This document shows positions 34,070-42,493 of a stretch of 64,000 bases of DNA, piece by piece; the stretch's first letter is position 1; each line of letters starts with the position of its first letter. The position numbers and the translations under genes were made by a program. The stretch spans positions 2,290,501 through 2,354,500 of the forward strand of contig NZ_AP024620.1 in assembly GCF_023734095.1 (NCBI RefSeq), in the 5' to 3' direction. Source of the stretch: Moorella sp. Hama-1 (lineage in GTDB: Bacteria > Bacillota > DSM-521 > Neomoorellales > Neomoorellaceae). A model generated the notes under the pieces. That model saw only the letters and a program-made list of their open reading frames with translations. It was not told the origin of the DNA and ran no database searches.

Positions 34070-34697
34070 CCCTCTCCACCCCCGCCATCAGTTCCCGAAA
34101 ACCCTGCCTGACTTTCTTGCCGCCCCTGGCTCCATACAGCCGGGCTGAAAAAGAGGTGACGATGGACAGCAGGTCCCGCACCAGTTCCGATTGGGCGTCC
34201 TCCGGTTCCTTTTCCGCGACGGCGATTATTTCTACGCCGCAGTATTTTAGGTGCCGCTCAATATACGAGTAACCAAAACGGGCCAGCCGATCAGGATATG
34301 CGATGATGAGTTTTTTGTACTCCCCTTGTTCGGCCAATTTGAGGACATTCGCTAAACCCCGGCGTTTCTGGTTCAAGCCGCTGGCTACATCTGCTAATTC
34401 CGCTTTGATGGTAAAGTTGTGTTCCTGGGCATATTGGCGCAGCCGGTCCATCTGCCGGTCCAGGTTGCCGGCGTCGGCCTGCTTTTTTGTGGATACCCGG
34501 GCGTAAAGCACAACCGCTTCCGGTTCACGGAATAACTGACCGGAAGACAACAGCCGGTTCAATTCGTCCATGGAGTACCGGCGTTGTCCGCCAGGCAAAC
34601 GAACGGGTTTGATCAAACCCTGCTTCTCCCAATTACGCAGGCTGTTCGGGTGAACGCCCAATTTTTTTGCTGCTTTGCTGATGGTTAACAGTTCCAT
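34041..34697 (-). CDS. tnpA: IS607-family serine recombinase TnpA
   Basis: A 218-residue transposase. An N-terminal MerR-like helix-turn-helix (TISKAAKKLGVHPNSLRNWE, then GGQRRYS) precedes a resolvase domain: VVLYARVSTKKQADAGNLDR with the catalytic Ser in ARVSTKKQ, and AYPDRLARFGY. IS607 TnpA inserts DNA with little target specificity. A Lys/Glu-rich tail ends the protein. The ATG at 34697 is preceded by AGAATC only, so the ribosome binding site is weak. Confidence 0.93.
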   Translation of the reverse strand: MELLTISKAAKKLGVHPNSLRNWEKQGLIKPVRLPGGQRRYSMDELNRLLSSGQLFREPEAVVLYARVSTKKQADAGNLDRQMDRLRQYAQEHNFTIKAELADVASGLNQKRRGLANVLKLAEQGEYKKLIIAYPDRLARFGYSYIERHLKYCGVEIIAVAEKEPEDAQSELVRDLLSIVTSFSARLYGARGGKKVRQGFRELMAGVERDGEAEKETD

Positions 34698-34740
34698 GAT
34701 TCTATGGTAGCATTTTTGTTATGTTTTGTCAATATTTATT

Positions 34741-35016
34741 GACCTGTCGGTAGCTGCTACAAACCTCCACCCTAAAGGTACGTTTCACAGGCTAGGACAT
34801 TTTTGCTGCCTTTGTGTGCTTCACATCACTGTTCGTGTTCTAGAAATAGCCTCCGCTTCCTGAAGTAAGGATATCTAATTATTCATGTTTACTCAGCCTG
34901 GCCAGTTCACTACGTAGTTCCCCCAACCTGGTTTCAGCCAGTTCCCAGGCAAAATAATCCTGCTCAACTTCCCAATCTCCCTGTGGTAATGAATACTGTC
35001 AAAGCCCGGCTTATTT
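34741..35016. other. Intergenic region with a possible gene remnant
   Basis: On the minus strand 34879-34998 reads QYSLPQGDWEVEQDYFAWEL, then AETRLGELRSELARLSKHE and stop, with no start codon and a TGA directly before it. Its composition looks protein-like, so it may be the end of a decayed gene. Otherwise nothing is seen. Confidence 0.35.
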
Positions 35017-35379
35017 CTAAATATTACCCCGAACCCTTTCCAGGGCCAGGCGGACCCGTTCCGGGTCGAAGGGTTTGACGATAAAGTCCACCGCCCCGAG
35101 GGACCGGGCTTCCTGGACCATCCACCCCTGGCTCATGGCGGTGATCATGATGACCTTCACCCCGGGGTCGTAGCCCCGCAGCAGCCGCAGGGTTTTCAGC
35201 CCGTCCAGGTCGGGTAGAGTAAAATCCAGGGTGACGACATCGGGTTTGAGCAGGGGGTATTGCGCCACTGCCTCCTTGCTGCTGCCGGCCTCGCCGACGA
35301 CCTCATGTCCCTGATCTTCCAGGATGCTCCGCAGCACTTTACGCATAAATAGGGCATCATCAACAATGAGAACGCGCAA
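35017..35379 (-). CDS. CheY-like single-domain response regulator
   Basis: A 120-residue receiver domain without an output domain. The acidic pocket is in LIVDDALFMRKVL, the phospho-acceptor Asp in VVTLDFTLPDLDGL, the conserved Thr in IMITAMSQG and the Lys in DFIVKPFD. It is probably used in chemotaxis-like or phosphorelay signalling; no kinase is adjacent. The best start is TTG at 35379, nine bases after GGGGG, which gives the normal CheY length. An earlier in-frame codon at 35409 would add an unlikely FYYRGFLF leader. Confidence 0.88.
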   Translation of the reverse strand: MRVLIVDDALFMRKVLRSILEDQGHEVVGEAGSSKEAVAQYPLLKPDVVTLDFTLPDLDGLKTLRLLRGYDPGVKVIMITAMSQGWMVQEARSLGAVDFIVKPFDPERVRLALERVRGNI

Positions 35380-35762
35380 AAACAGAAACCCCCTGTAGTA
35401 GAACCTCAATGTAAGCTTATCTTGTTTAACATAACATCATTATTTCGCCCTTTTATTATTAATACCTGCAAGGGGTAAAAGTTCTTTCCGCCACAAGAAC
35501 ACGGGAGGAACCTCTATAAAACCCGTTACTACTTTTAAAATTATACCCTATTATTTTTAATTTCATTTTTCTGCTGGCGCCACGCATCTGACGTGAAATT
35601 TTTACCATGTTGATGTGACTAGCATCACTGCCCTTTGTAAAGGAAAGTTTAAAATTATAACTGCAAGATTGCCGAAGCGCCCCATGGAGGCCGGCGCGCC
35701 CCTCCGTGGGCCGCCAGGATCTCGCCAGGAGTATATCCGGCAGGAAGGAGAATAAATTAAAT
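35380..35762. other. AT-rich intergenic region before the cupin gene
   Basis: No gene is seen. One perfect hairpin, CCCATGGAGG (35681-35690) with CCTCCGTGGG (35701-35710), has no T-run, so it is more likely a leader or operator structure than a terminator. Confidence 0.45.
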
Positions 35763-36095
35763 ATGGAAATTATCCGCATTGCCGAGCAGCCGCAGCAGGT
35801 TACCCCCAGGGGTGTAAAGGCCCGGGCCGTGTTAGATTTACCCTACATCAATATCATGAACCTGACCCTGGCCCCGGGTGACGAGGTGCCGTCCCACACC
35901 ACCCCGGTAGACGTCCTGTTCCATGTCATCGAGGGTGAGGGTTCCATTACCATCGGTCCGGAAACGGCCCGGGTCGCCGCCGGAGACATAGTGGTCAGCC
36001 CGGCCGGTATCCCCCACGCCCTGGAAGCCAATACCGGCACCCATTTTAGTGTATTGGTCATGAAGATACCTAACCCGAAAAAAATGGCCAAATAA
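35763..36095 (+). CDS. Cupin-domain protein
   Basis: A 110-residue single cupin barrel. The first cupin motif is degenerate ([20 protein letters not shown], with one His instead of HxH), and the second is [16 protein letters not shown], so a metal site is possible but incomplete. The ligand is unknown. The ATG at 35763 is some distance from AAGGAG. It is followed 13 bases later by the truncated DUF488 gene in the same direction. Confidence 0.82.
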   Translation: MEIIRIAEQPQQVTPRGVKARAVLDLPYINIMNLTLAPGDEVPSHTTPVDVLFHVIEGEGSITIGPETARVAAGDIVVSPAGIPHALEANTGTHFSVLVMKIPNPKKMAK

Positions 36096-36108
36096 AGACT
36101 GTACCAGG

Positions 36109-36363
36109 ATGTTCAAGCTAAAACGCATTTACGAAGAAGCGGCGGCCGATGATGGGCTAAGGGTCCTGGTTGATCGCCTCTGGCCGCGGGGAATGAGCAA
36201 AGAAAAGGCGGCGGTGGATCTTTGGTTAAAAGACATCGCCCCCAGCCCCGGGTTGCGGCAATGGTTCGCCCATGACCCGGCCCGGTGGGAGGAATTTCGC
36301 CCCTGGCTCCCGATAACAGCCCCGATACAGCGGGCGCCGTACCAAAGCTTTTTTTCTCGATGA
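36109..36363 (+). pseudogene. DUF488-family protein, C-terminally truncated
   Basis: The first 65 residues match the family closely: [40 protein letters not shown] and [12 protein letters not shown]. Family members then continue for about 50 residues with a conserved TLLYAARDxxHN segment. Here the sequence changes after EEFRPW and stops at 36363, just before a terminator. A deletion is the simplest reading. Confidence 0.75.
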
Positions 36364-36368
36364 AGTAT

Positions 36369-36414
36369 AGGGAGAAGACGCGGTAAAAACCGCAATTCTT
36401 CTCCCTAATTTTTT
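36369..36414 (+). terminator. Terminator after the cupin/DUF488 genes
   Basis: AGGGAGAAG (36369-36377) pairs with CTTCTCCCT (36398-36406), with an inner GCGGT/CCGC stem, followed by AATTTTTT. Confidence 0.88.
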
Positions 36415-36442
36415 ACGTGGATACCGTAAAACCCGGGAAGTT

Positions 36443-37606
36443 CTATTCCAGGTTCTTACGAAATTTCAGGGCGCTAATGGCCATGATAGCCAAACCAAAA
36501 ACCAGCAAATAGAAGATCTGGAACAACAGGTAACCTATGCCCACGCCTTTGAGAATAATGGCGCGTAAAATTTCAATGAAATACGTCAGGGGGATGAGGG
36601 CGCTAATTTTTTCAATAAATCCGGGCATGGCGTCCTGGGGGAACATGAACCCGGACAGCAGGATGTTGGGCATAACCAAAAACATCGTCAGCTGCATGGC
36701 CTGAAGCTGGGTGCGGGAAATAGTCGAAATAAGGAGGCCGATACCCAGGGCGCCTACCAGGAAGATAAAAGAAAGGGCCAGCAAAAGCAACAGGTTCCCG
36801 TGGACAGGCACACCGAACCATAAAATTCCTACGGCAATTGCCAGCAGTAAATCAGCAAAACCTATGATGATGTAAGGGATAACCTTGCCCCACATCAATT
36901 CAAAGGATTTAATAGGTGTTACGATGAGCTGCTCCAGGGTGCCCCTCTCCCGTTCCCTGACCACGGCAAAGGCGGTGAGCATCATGGTGATATTCTGCAG
37001 GATTACGCCAATGAGGCCCGGGATGTTGAAATTGACGCTTTTCATCTCCGGGTTGTACCACACCCAGGGCCGGAGATCTATTTTAGCCAGCCCCAGCTTA
37101 CCGCTCGCCATCCCGCGCCTCTCTAAAGTTGAGGCCGTCAATTGAGCGGATTTAGCCTGGACAATGGCCCCTGCCGCCGACAGTACGGTGCTGGCCGTGG
37201 TGGGATCGGAACCGTCCAGCAGCATCTGGACGGGCGCCGTTTCCCCCCGGTCAATACGCCGGGAAAAATCGGCCGGGATGACAAACCCCACCCGGGCTTT
37301 GCCCCGGTCCACCCAGCCGCGAATATCGTCATGGCTTTCGACGTAGGCCACGACATCAAAGTAATTAGATTGGACCAAAGCCTGGCTCAACTCCCGGCTC
37401 CTTTGATCTTTGGCCTGATCCCAGATTACTGTTTTGATATGTTCAACATTGGTGGAAACGGCATAACCGAAGAGAAACATCTGCATAATGGGCATGAGAA
37501 GAATCAGGGCGATGGTCCGGGGGTCCCTCCGGATATGAATAAACTCTTTGCGAACAATGGACCAGATGCGTTTCCAGCTCAATTGCCGCAACCTCCTTTT
37601 TTTCAA
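36443..37606 (-). CDS. ABC-2 type exporter permease
   Basis: A 387-residue membrane protein of the YhhJ/YbhR type. One N-terminal helix (TIALILLMPIMQMFLFGYAV) precedes a large extracytoplasmic domain (residues about 60-200). Five or six helices follow, including ITMMLTAFAVVRERERGTLE with the family's RERGTxE motif, and PNILLSGFMFPQDAMPG. It is the last gene of an operon with two ABC ATPases and a HlyD-type protein, the architecture of YbhGFSR-like drug exporters. Only one permease gene is present, so it would act as a homodimer. Confidence 0.9.
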   Translation of the reverse strand: MKKRRLRQLSWKRIWSIVRKEFIHIRRDPRTIALILLMPIMQMFLFGYAVSTNVEHIKTVIWDQAKDQRSRELSQALVQSNYFDVVAYVESHDDIRGWVDRGKARVGFVIPADFSRRIDRGETAPVQMLLDGSDPTTASTVLSAAGAIVQAKSAQLTASTLERRGMASGKLGLAKIDLRPWVWYNPEMKSVNFNIPGLIGVILQNITMMLTAFAVVRERERGTLEQLIVTPIKSFELMWGKVIPYIIIGFADLLLAIAVGILWFGVPVHGNLLLLLALSFIFLVGALGIGLLISTISRTQLQAMQLTMFLVMPNILLSGFMFPQDAMPGFIEKISALIPLTYFIEILRAIILKGVGIGYLLFQIFYLLVFGLAIMAISALKFRKNLE

Positions 37607-37650
37607 CCTTTGTTTGCAGACGGGTGCCGCCGGGGGGCGGCGCCCAGTTC

Positions 37651-38595
37651 CTAGGGGGATTGGGCCTCGACCAGGGAGACAAAAATGTCTTCCAGGGCCG
37701 GCTCTACCGGCGTGATGGCCTCCACCCGGACATTGGCCCGGTTCAAGGCCTGGCGTACCACGGGAGTATCCCTGGCTATATCTTCTACCACTACGTGCAG
37801 GCCGGCCCCGTGCATGGCGGCTTCTATTACCTCCGGGACGTCCTTAATTGCCTCCAGAGCCGGCAACAGAGGAGCGCATTCGACCTGGAGTATCTGGCCC
37901 CGCATTTTTGTTTTCTTCAGGTTCTCCGGCGTCCCCAGGGCCACCAGTTTGCCATTATAAATAAAACCGATGGTATGGCAGTGTTCCGCTTCATCCATAT
38001 AATGGGTTGTTACCAGGACGGTAACGCCGGAGCGGGAGAGATCGTAAATTAAATCCCAAAAATTGCGCCGCGACACCGGGTCGACACCCCCGGTGGGTTC
38101 GTCCAAAAAAACCAGCCCCGGCTCGTGAATCAGGGCGCAGCCCAGGGCCAGCCTTTGTTTCCAGCCTATAGAAAGGGTTCCGGTAATACTTTTCTCCCGT
38201 CCCCAAAGGCCGGCCATGGCCAGGATATCTTTTTTGCGCTCTTTTATCCGCCCGGGGGTCAACTGGTAGATGCCGGCGTAAAAATCCAGGTTTTCTTCCA
38301 CGGTAAGGTCTTCGTAAAGGCTGAACTTCTGGGACATGTACCCGATGTTCAAGCGGATTGCCTCGGAATCCCGTACGATGTCATAGCCCAGGACAGAAGC
38401 CCTGCCGCTGGTGGGTGATAGAAGGCCGCAGAGCATGCGAATGGTGGTGGACTTGCCGGATCCATTGGGGCCAAGAAACCCGAAGATCTCTCCCCGGCGG
38501 ACCTGGAAAGAAACGTCTTCAACGGCGGTAAAGCTGCCAAAACGTTTGGTCAGGCCTTCGACAATGATCGCCGCGGGGGCGCTTTTGGTTATCAA
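37651..38595 (-). CDS. ABC exporter ATPase (second of two)
   Basis: A 314-residue ATP-binding subunit. Motifs: GFLGPNGSGKSTTIRML (Walker A), the Q loop in YMSQKFSLYEDLT, a poorly conserved signature at TGTLSIGWKQRLALGCAL (in place of LSGGxKQR), GLVFLDEPTGGVDP (Walker B) and VTTHYMDEAEHC. The signature Leu-Ser-Gly-Gly reads LSIG, common in the second half of YbhF-like fused ATPases. It overlaps the first ATPase gene by four bases. The two proteins correspond to the two halves of the fused YbhF ATPase. Confidence 0.92.
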   Translation of the reverse strand: MITKSAPAAIIVEGLTKRFGSFTAVEDVSFQVRRGEIFGFLGPNGSGKSTTIRMLCGLLSPTSGRASVLGYDIVRDSEAIRLNIGYMSQKFSLYEDLTVEENLDFYAGIYQLTPGRIKERKKDILAMAGLWGREKSITGTLSIGWKQRLALGCALIHEPGLVFLDEPTGGVDPVSRRNFWDLIYDLSRSGVTVLVTTHYMDEAEHCHTIGFIYNGKLVALGTPENLKKTKMRGQILQVECAPLLPALEAIKDVPEVIEAAMHGAGLHVVVEDIARDTPVVRQALNRANVRVEAITPVEPALEDIFVSLVEAQSP

Positions 38596-39563
38596 GCGGA
38601 CTCCCTCCCCGCGAATCCTCCTGCTTGTCTGACCAGGTAAGCAAAGGTATCTTCCAGAGAAGGAGGAATAGGCTTAAGATGGGTAACCCGGATGCCCTGG
38701 CGTTCCAGGATTCCCGGCAACAGCCTGGCCGTTTCCAGGGCATCGTCGGTCACCAGGTGCAAAGCGTCGCCATAAATCAAGACATCAGCCAGCAAATGTT
38801 CCTGGCGGAGGTAGTCCCTGGCGGCGTGGAGCATGGCAATAGTCTCCGTACGCAAGAGCAGGAGCTGGCCCCGGAATAAGTTCTTAACTGCCGCCGGGGT
38901 ACCGCATGTCAGGAGGCGGCCGTTATAAGTAAAGGCGATGCGGTCACACCGCTCGGCTTCATCCATATAAGGGGTGCTGACCAGGATCGTCGCCCCCTGC
39001 TCGCGCAACCTGAAGAGGATGCGCCAGAAATCGCGCCGCGCCACCGGGTCTACTCCTGTGCTGGGTTCATCCAGGAAAAGAACAGCGGGTTCGTGGATCA
39101 GGTTACACGCCAGGGCCAGTTTTTGTTTCATTCCCCCCGACAACTGGTCGGCCTGTTTATAACTGTGCCGGGTAAGGCTGGCCCATTCCAGGAGATCTTT
39201 TTTGCGCTGTTCCCGCACTTGACGGGAAACTCCGTAAATTTCGGCGTAAAATTCCAGGTTTTCCATCACGGTTAGATCCCCGTACAGGCTGAACCGCTGG
39301 GGCATATAACCAATATGCTCCTTAATCCGCTCGGCTTCATTCCGGCCGTCATAACCCAGAACGGATATCGCCCCGGCATCAGCCGGAAGGATAGTTGCCA
39401 GCATGCGCATGGTCGTTGTCTTCCCGGCCCCGTCCGGTCCTACCAGGCCAAAAATTTCCCCCTTCGCCACCTGTAAATCAATGTGATCCACGGCCCGGAT
39501 CGGCCCAAAGCTTTTCACTAGATTGCGCGCTGCAATGATCGCGGCAGGATTGTCATTAACCAT
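38592..39563 (-). CDS. ABC exporter ATPase (first of two)
   Basis: A 323-residue ATP-binding subunit. Motifs: GLVGPDGAGKTTTMRML (Walker A), YMPQRFSLYGDLT (Q loop), ADQLSGGMKQKLALACNLIH (signature), AVLFLDEPSTGVDP (Walker B) and STPYMDEAERC, where the switch His is replaced by Pro-Tyr. That replacement suggests one degenerate ATP site, as is common in heterodimeric ABC pairs. The gene begins just after the HlyD-type gene and overlaps the next ATPase gene. Confidence 0.92.
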   Translation of the reverse strand: MVNDNPAAIIAARNLVKSFGPIRAVDHIDLQVAKGEIFGLVGPDGAGKTTTMRMLATILPADAGAISVLGYDGRNEAERIKEHIGYMPQRFSLYGDLTVMENLEFYAEIYGVSRQVREQRKKDLLEWASLTRHSYKQADQLSGGMKQKLALACNLIHEPAVLFLDEPSTGVDPVARRDFWRILFRLREQGATILVSTPYMDEAERCDRIAFTYNGRLLTCGTPAAVKNLFRGQLLLLRTETIAMLHAARDYLRQEHLLADVLIYGDALHLVTDDALETARLLPGILERQGIRVTHLKPIPPSLEDTFAYLVRQAGGFAGRESA

Positions 39564-39566
39564 GGT

Positions 39567-40754
39567 TTAATTTGCCCCCTGGCTGTCCAGGTAAACCATG
39601 GCATCCGCCGGCATACCTGGCTTTAGCAGTTGTTCTTCGTTGGCCAGGAAAATTTTTACTTTAAACACCAGGTCTACCCGCTCTTCCTTGGTCTGGATAT
39701 TTTTGGGAGTAAATTCGGCCTGGCCGGCGATCTCCTTAACGCGGCCATTAAAGTGTTTACCCGGGAAGGAATCCACCGTTACGACTGCCTGCTGGCCCAC
39801 CTTTACCTTGCCGATTGCGGTCTCGGGAACGTAGATGGCCAGCCAGATGTCCGCGGGATCGCTAAGGGTAACAATGGGAATACCGGGATTCACGACTTCG
39901 CCGGCATGAAAATTACACCTTAGAACAATACCGCTGGTTTTAGCCCGGATGGTTGCCTTGGCCAGTTGCTTCTCGGCAGTCTTTAACGCCGCCTTTGCTT
40001 TATCAAGGGCTGCGGCCGCGGCATCTACATCTTTCCGGCGGGCTTCTACCTGGGAGCGACCGGCAAGGGCGACTTCATAATTGGCCCTGGCAGCGGCTAT
40101 ATCTTCCGGCCGGGAACCGGAGGCCAGCAAAGACAAACTGTCTTCGGCCGCCCCTGACTTGGCCCGGGCAACTTCATAGTTTGTTTTGGCCTGCTGGTAC
40201 TCCTCGTCGGAGATAACCCCCTGCTGGTGCAGCGTTTCCATGCGGCGGAGCTGATCCTGGGCGCTTTGGAAAACGGCCCTGGCCTGGTCGACGTTTTTTT
40301 GGGCGGCATCAATCTCTTGCCGGCGGGCACCAGCCGTCAGCTTCTGCAGGCCGGCCAGGGCCGTTTGAATGTTCCCTTCCACCCTGGCCTGTTCGGCTGT
40401 ATACACAGCTCTGGCCTGGGCCAGCTGGGCCTCGGCCCCGGCAACCGCGGCTTTGGCCTGGGCCACCTGTCCTTGCAGCTCGGCGTCATCTAAAACAGCA
40501 ATAATGCTCCCTGCGGTTACAAACTGGCCCTCCTGCACCAGCACCTGACGGATCCTGCCGGGAATTTCCGAGCCCACACCAACTTCGGTTGTCTCGATCA
40601 CCCCGGAACCGTAGAGAACCGGGCGCCCTGCGGATATGCCGACGGTGGCGGGCTTGGGGTTACGGGCAATAAGGGCCAAGGCGACGCCGGCCAAAATGAC
40701 CGCGCCGGCTATTAACAATCTTTTTAATATAGGGGGCCACTGTTTGACTTTCAT
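39567..40754 (-). CDS. HlyD/YbhG-type membrane fusion protein
   Basis: A 395-residue protein anchored by one N-terminal membrane helix (LLIAGAVILAGVALALIA). A biotinyl-lipoyl half (VGSEIPGRIRQVLVQEGQFV), a long coiled-coil hairpin at about 95-265 rich in Ala/Gln/Lys, the second lipoyl half (GIVLRCNFHAGEVVNPG) and a beta-barrel domain follow. In an organism of Firmicute type it would sit on the outside of the membrane beside the ABC exporter. The ATG at 40754 has GGAGGG eight bases upstream. Confidence 0.9.
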   Translation of the reverse strand: MKVKQWPPILKRLLIAGAVILAGVALALIARNPKPATVGISAGRPVLYGSGVIETTEVGVGSEIPGRIRQVLVQEGQFVTAGSIIAVLDDAELQGQVAQAKAAVAGAEAQLAQARAVYTAEQARVEGNIQTALAGLQKLTAGARRQEIDAAQKNVDQARAVFQSAQDQLRRMETLHQQGVISDEEYQQAKTNYEVARAKSGAAEDSLSLLASGSRPEDIAAARANYEVALAGRSQVEARRKDVDAAAAALDKAKAALKTAEKQLAKATIRAKTSGIVLRCNFHAGEVVNPGIPIVTLSDPADIWLAIYVPETAIGKVKVGQQAVVTVDSFPGKHFNGRVKEIAGQAEFTPKNIQTKEERVDLVFKVKIFLANEEQLLKPGMPADAMVYLDSQGAN

Positions 40755-40814
40755 TAAGGTATCCCTCCACGCTAAAACCTTATGTATGCAAGTAACCAAT
40801 TACTCTCTTGAAGT

Positions 40815-40847
40815 TATAACAGTTTAATTAAAAGAATTCCTGTTATA
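40815..40847. promoter_or_regulatory. Inverted repeat in the tetR-hlyD spacer
   Basis: TATAACAG (40815-40822) and CTGTTATA (40840-40847) form an inverted repeat around 17 AT-rich bases. It may be an mRNA hairpin that separates expression of the regulator from the exporter genes, or a binding site. Confidence 0.4.
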
Positions 40848-40887
40848 GCGTCTGGTATATAATAGCCTACGGCTGACATTGCCGTTG

Positions 40888-41481
40888 CTAACAGCCAACC
40901 ATAAACATAATGGCCCGGTAAATGTTCTGGCCTTGCTGCCGGGGATCAATGCCGTCATCAAGCCGCCAGCGAATTATGGTGCTCTGGATCAGGCCAATAA
41001 AGATAAAGGCCAGGGTATGGGCAGGGAAAAAGGGTTTGAATTCGCCCGTTTCCATCCCTGCGTTAAAAATCGCTTCCAGGGCCCGGGTATAGCCGGCAAT
41101 AATCCCCCTGATGATTTCCTTCAGGCTGGCATAGCTGGCATATAATTCGTCGGAAAAGAGAATGCGCGGCATAGCCGGGCTGGCTGCCGCCAGGGACAGA
41201 TGCAGGTCTAAAATTAATTGCAATTTCTCCCCCGGCGGCACGTCCTTGCGGCCGGCTATGGCTGCAGCCTGGCTGGCCAAACGGCCGCCGACACTCTTAA
41301 CGGCCGCTGCCAGGATGGCCTCTTTACCGGGAAAATGCTTGAAAATAGCCCCCTCGCTGAACCCTACCTCCTGGGCGATGGCGGCGGTGGTAAGATTGGC
41401 CAGCCCGCGCTTAGCTATAATGTCCAGGGCGGCGGCTATTATTTGTTGCTGCCTGACGGCGCTGGTTTCTTTCACAGTCAT
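40888..41481 (-). CDS. TetR-family repressor
   Basis: A 197-residue regulator. The N-terminal helix-turn-helix is typical: QQIIAAALDIIAKRGLANLT, TAAIAQEVGFSEGAIFKHFP and GKEAILAAAV. The C-terminal ligand-binding part is helical and of the CecR/YbiH-like kind. The gene sits inside the exporter operon, directly after the Fe-S membrane protein gene. The ATG at 41481 has GGGGAGGTGA four bases upstream. I infer that it represses the operon through the palindrome at 42211-42228 and responds to an exported compound. Confidence 0.9.
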   Translation of the reverse strand: MTVKETSAVRQQQIIAAALDIIAKRGLANLTTAAIAQEVGFSEGAIFKHFPGKEAILAAAVKSVGGRLASQAAAIAGRKDVPPGEKLQLILDLHLSLAAASPAMPRILFSDELYASYASLKEIIRGIIAGYTRALEAIFNAGMETGEFKPFFPAHTLAFIFIGLIQSTIIRWRLDDGIDPRQQGQNIYRAIMFMVGC

Positions 41482-41485
41482 GCTG

Positions 41486-42193
41486 TCACCTCCCCTGCTG
41501 GTAGATGCCAAGGTTTTTCGTCATATCCGCCCTGGAACTAGCCGGCCTGGCAGCAGTTAGCTCAATGCTGCTGCGCGGGCAAATCTCCAGGCAGGCGAAG
41601 CAAAAAAGGCAATAACGGGGCAGTATGCGGTAGCTTTTTTCCGGGGCTTCATTGACAGCGATGGCCCCCGCCGGGCATACCCGCCGGCAGCGGCCGCAGG
41701 CCAGGCAGCGCTCCGGGTTAATATGGAATCGCCAGCGGCTGACGCCTGCGGGCAAGCTAAAGAGTACACCAAAGGGACAAAGGTACCGATGCCAGGCCGC
41801 CCCGGTGAAAAAGATGGTGGTCAAAATGGCGAAGGGGGCAAGGAGCACAATGAGGTTTATTTTGATAATACCTCGCAGCGTCATCAAGAAAACAAGGAGG
41901 AAAAGGATAAAAATTACAGCCCGCAACCAGGGACTTTTGCAAACACGGGGTATGTCTTTCGCTAACCGCGGGCTCTTTTTACTCACCAGCCAGTTAACGG
42001 GGCGCAAGAGGGTATTAAGGGGGCAGAGCCAGCCGCAGTAGAGGCGCCCCCAAAACGGAGTTATAAGCAGGAAAGCCATCATGATCAGCATCCAGAGCTT
42101 GTTTTTCCCGCTAATCAACAGGAAAACAAACAACAGTAATGTAATGATTTGCACCCCTAGACGGACGTACCGGAGTGAAAATTTTAATTTCAT
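41486..42193 (-). CDS. Membrane-bound ferredoxin of the NapH/YccM type
   Basis: A 235-residue protein with four or so membrane helices (VQIITLLLFVFLLISG, LIMMAFLLITPFWG, AVIFILFLLVFLMTL, LIVLLAPFAILTTIFFTGAA). The conserved CxxxCP loops are YCGWLCPLN and YLCPFG, and two ferredoxin clusters lie at the end (CLACGRCRRVCP and CLFCFACLEICP). Such proteins shuttle electrons between membrane quinol or flavin and periplasmic or cytoplasmic partners. Its presence at the head of a drug-exporter operon is unusual. The ATG at 42193 has GGAGG six bases upstream. Confidence 0.88.
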   Translation of the reverse strand: MKLKFSLRYVRLGVQIITLLLFVFLLISGKNKLWMLIMMAFLLITPFWGRLYCGWLCPLNTLLRPVNWLVSKKSPRLAKDIPRVCKSPWLRAVIFILFLLVFLMTLRGIIKINLIVLLAPFAILTTIFFTGAAWHRYLCPFGVLFSLPAGVSRWRFHINPERCLACGRCRRVCPAGAIAVNEAPEKSYRILPRYCLFCFACLEICPRSSIELTAARPASSRADMTKNLGIYQQGR

Positions 42194-42210
42194 CAGTGTC
42201 CTCCTTTTTT

Positions 42211-42228
42211 TAAGTAAGTGTTTACTTA
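42211..42228. promoter_or_regulatory. TetR-type operator
   Basis: TAAGTAA (42211-42217), four bases, then TTACTTA (42222-42228): an 18-bp palindrome immediately downstream of the -10 box, covering the transcription start, as expected for repression by the TetR protein of the same operon. Confidence 0.75.
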
Positions 42229-42229
42229 T

Positions 42230-42258
42230 ATTATGACTGGTAAGGCCTTTCCTGTCAA
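42230..42258 (-). promoter_or_regulatory. Sigma-A promoter of the exporter operon
   Basis: On the minus strand TTGACA (42258-42253) and CATAAT (42235-42230) are separated by 17 bases. The operator begins two bases further on. Confidence 0.8.
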
Positions 42259-42374
42259 GGGTATAAATCCCACATAAATCCCACATTCCGCGCCCTTCCC
42301 CGCAAAGCCTTAAATATAAGGTTTGTACATTTCAACGCCATATACTGATGGGTCACAAATTACAACAGATAGTA

Positions 42375-42390
42375 TGTGATAAGGATCACA
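42375..42390. promoter_or_regulatory. CRP/FNR-type palindrome
   Basis: TGTGA (42375-42379), six bases, TCACA (42386-42390): the exact CRP-family half-site arrangement. It lies about 105 bases upstream of the MetE-like gene and 120 bases upstream of the divergent exporter promoter. No CRP-family gene is in the window. Confidence 0.65.
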
Positions 42391-42493
42391 CTGGCAGAAG
42401 AGTCCTGCTCACAATTACCGCAAGTAAAAAAGGATAAAATTGTTATATAGGCTAAAAGAGCAACAAACCGCCATGATAAAGGAGGGCCGCTTC

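Larger units (their letters stand above)
32100..34740 (-). mobile_element. IS607-type insertion sequence
   Basis: A serine-recombinase tnpA and a long tnpB overlap on the minus strand, the standard IS607 arrangement. The element should extend beyond tnpB to include the structured RNA at about 32130-32368. IS607 elements have no inverted repeats and no target duplication, so the ends given are estimates. Confidence 0.8.
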
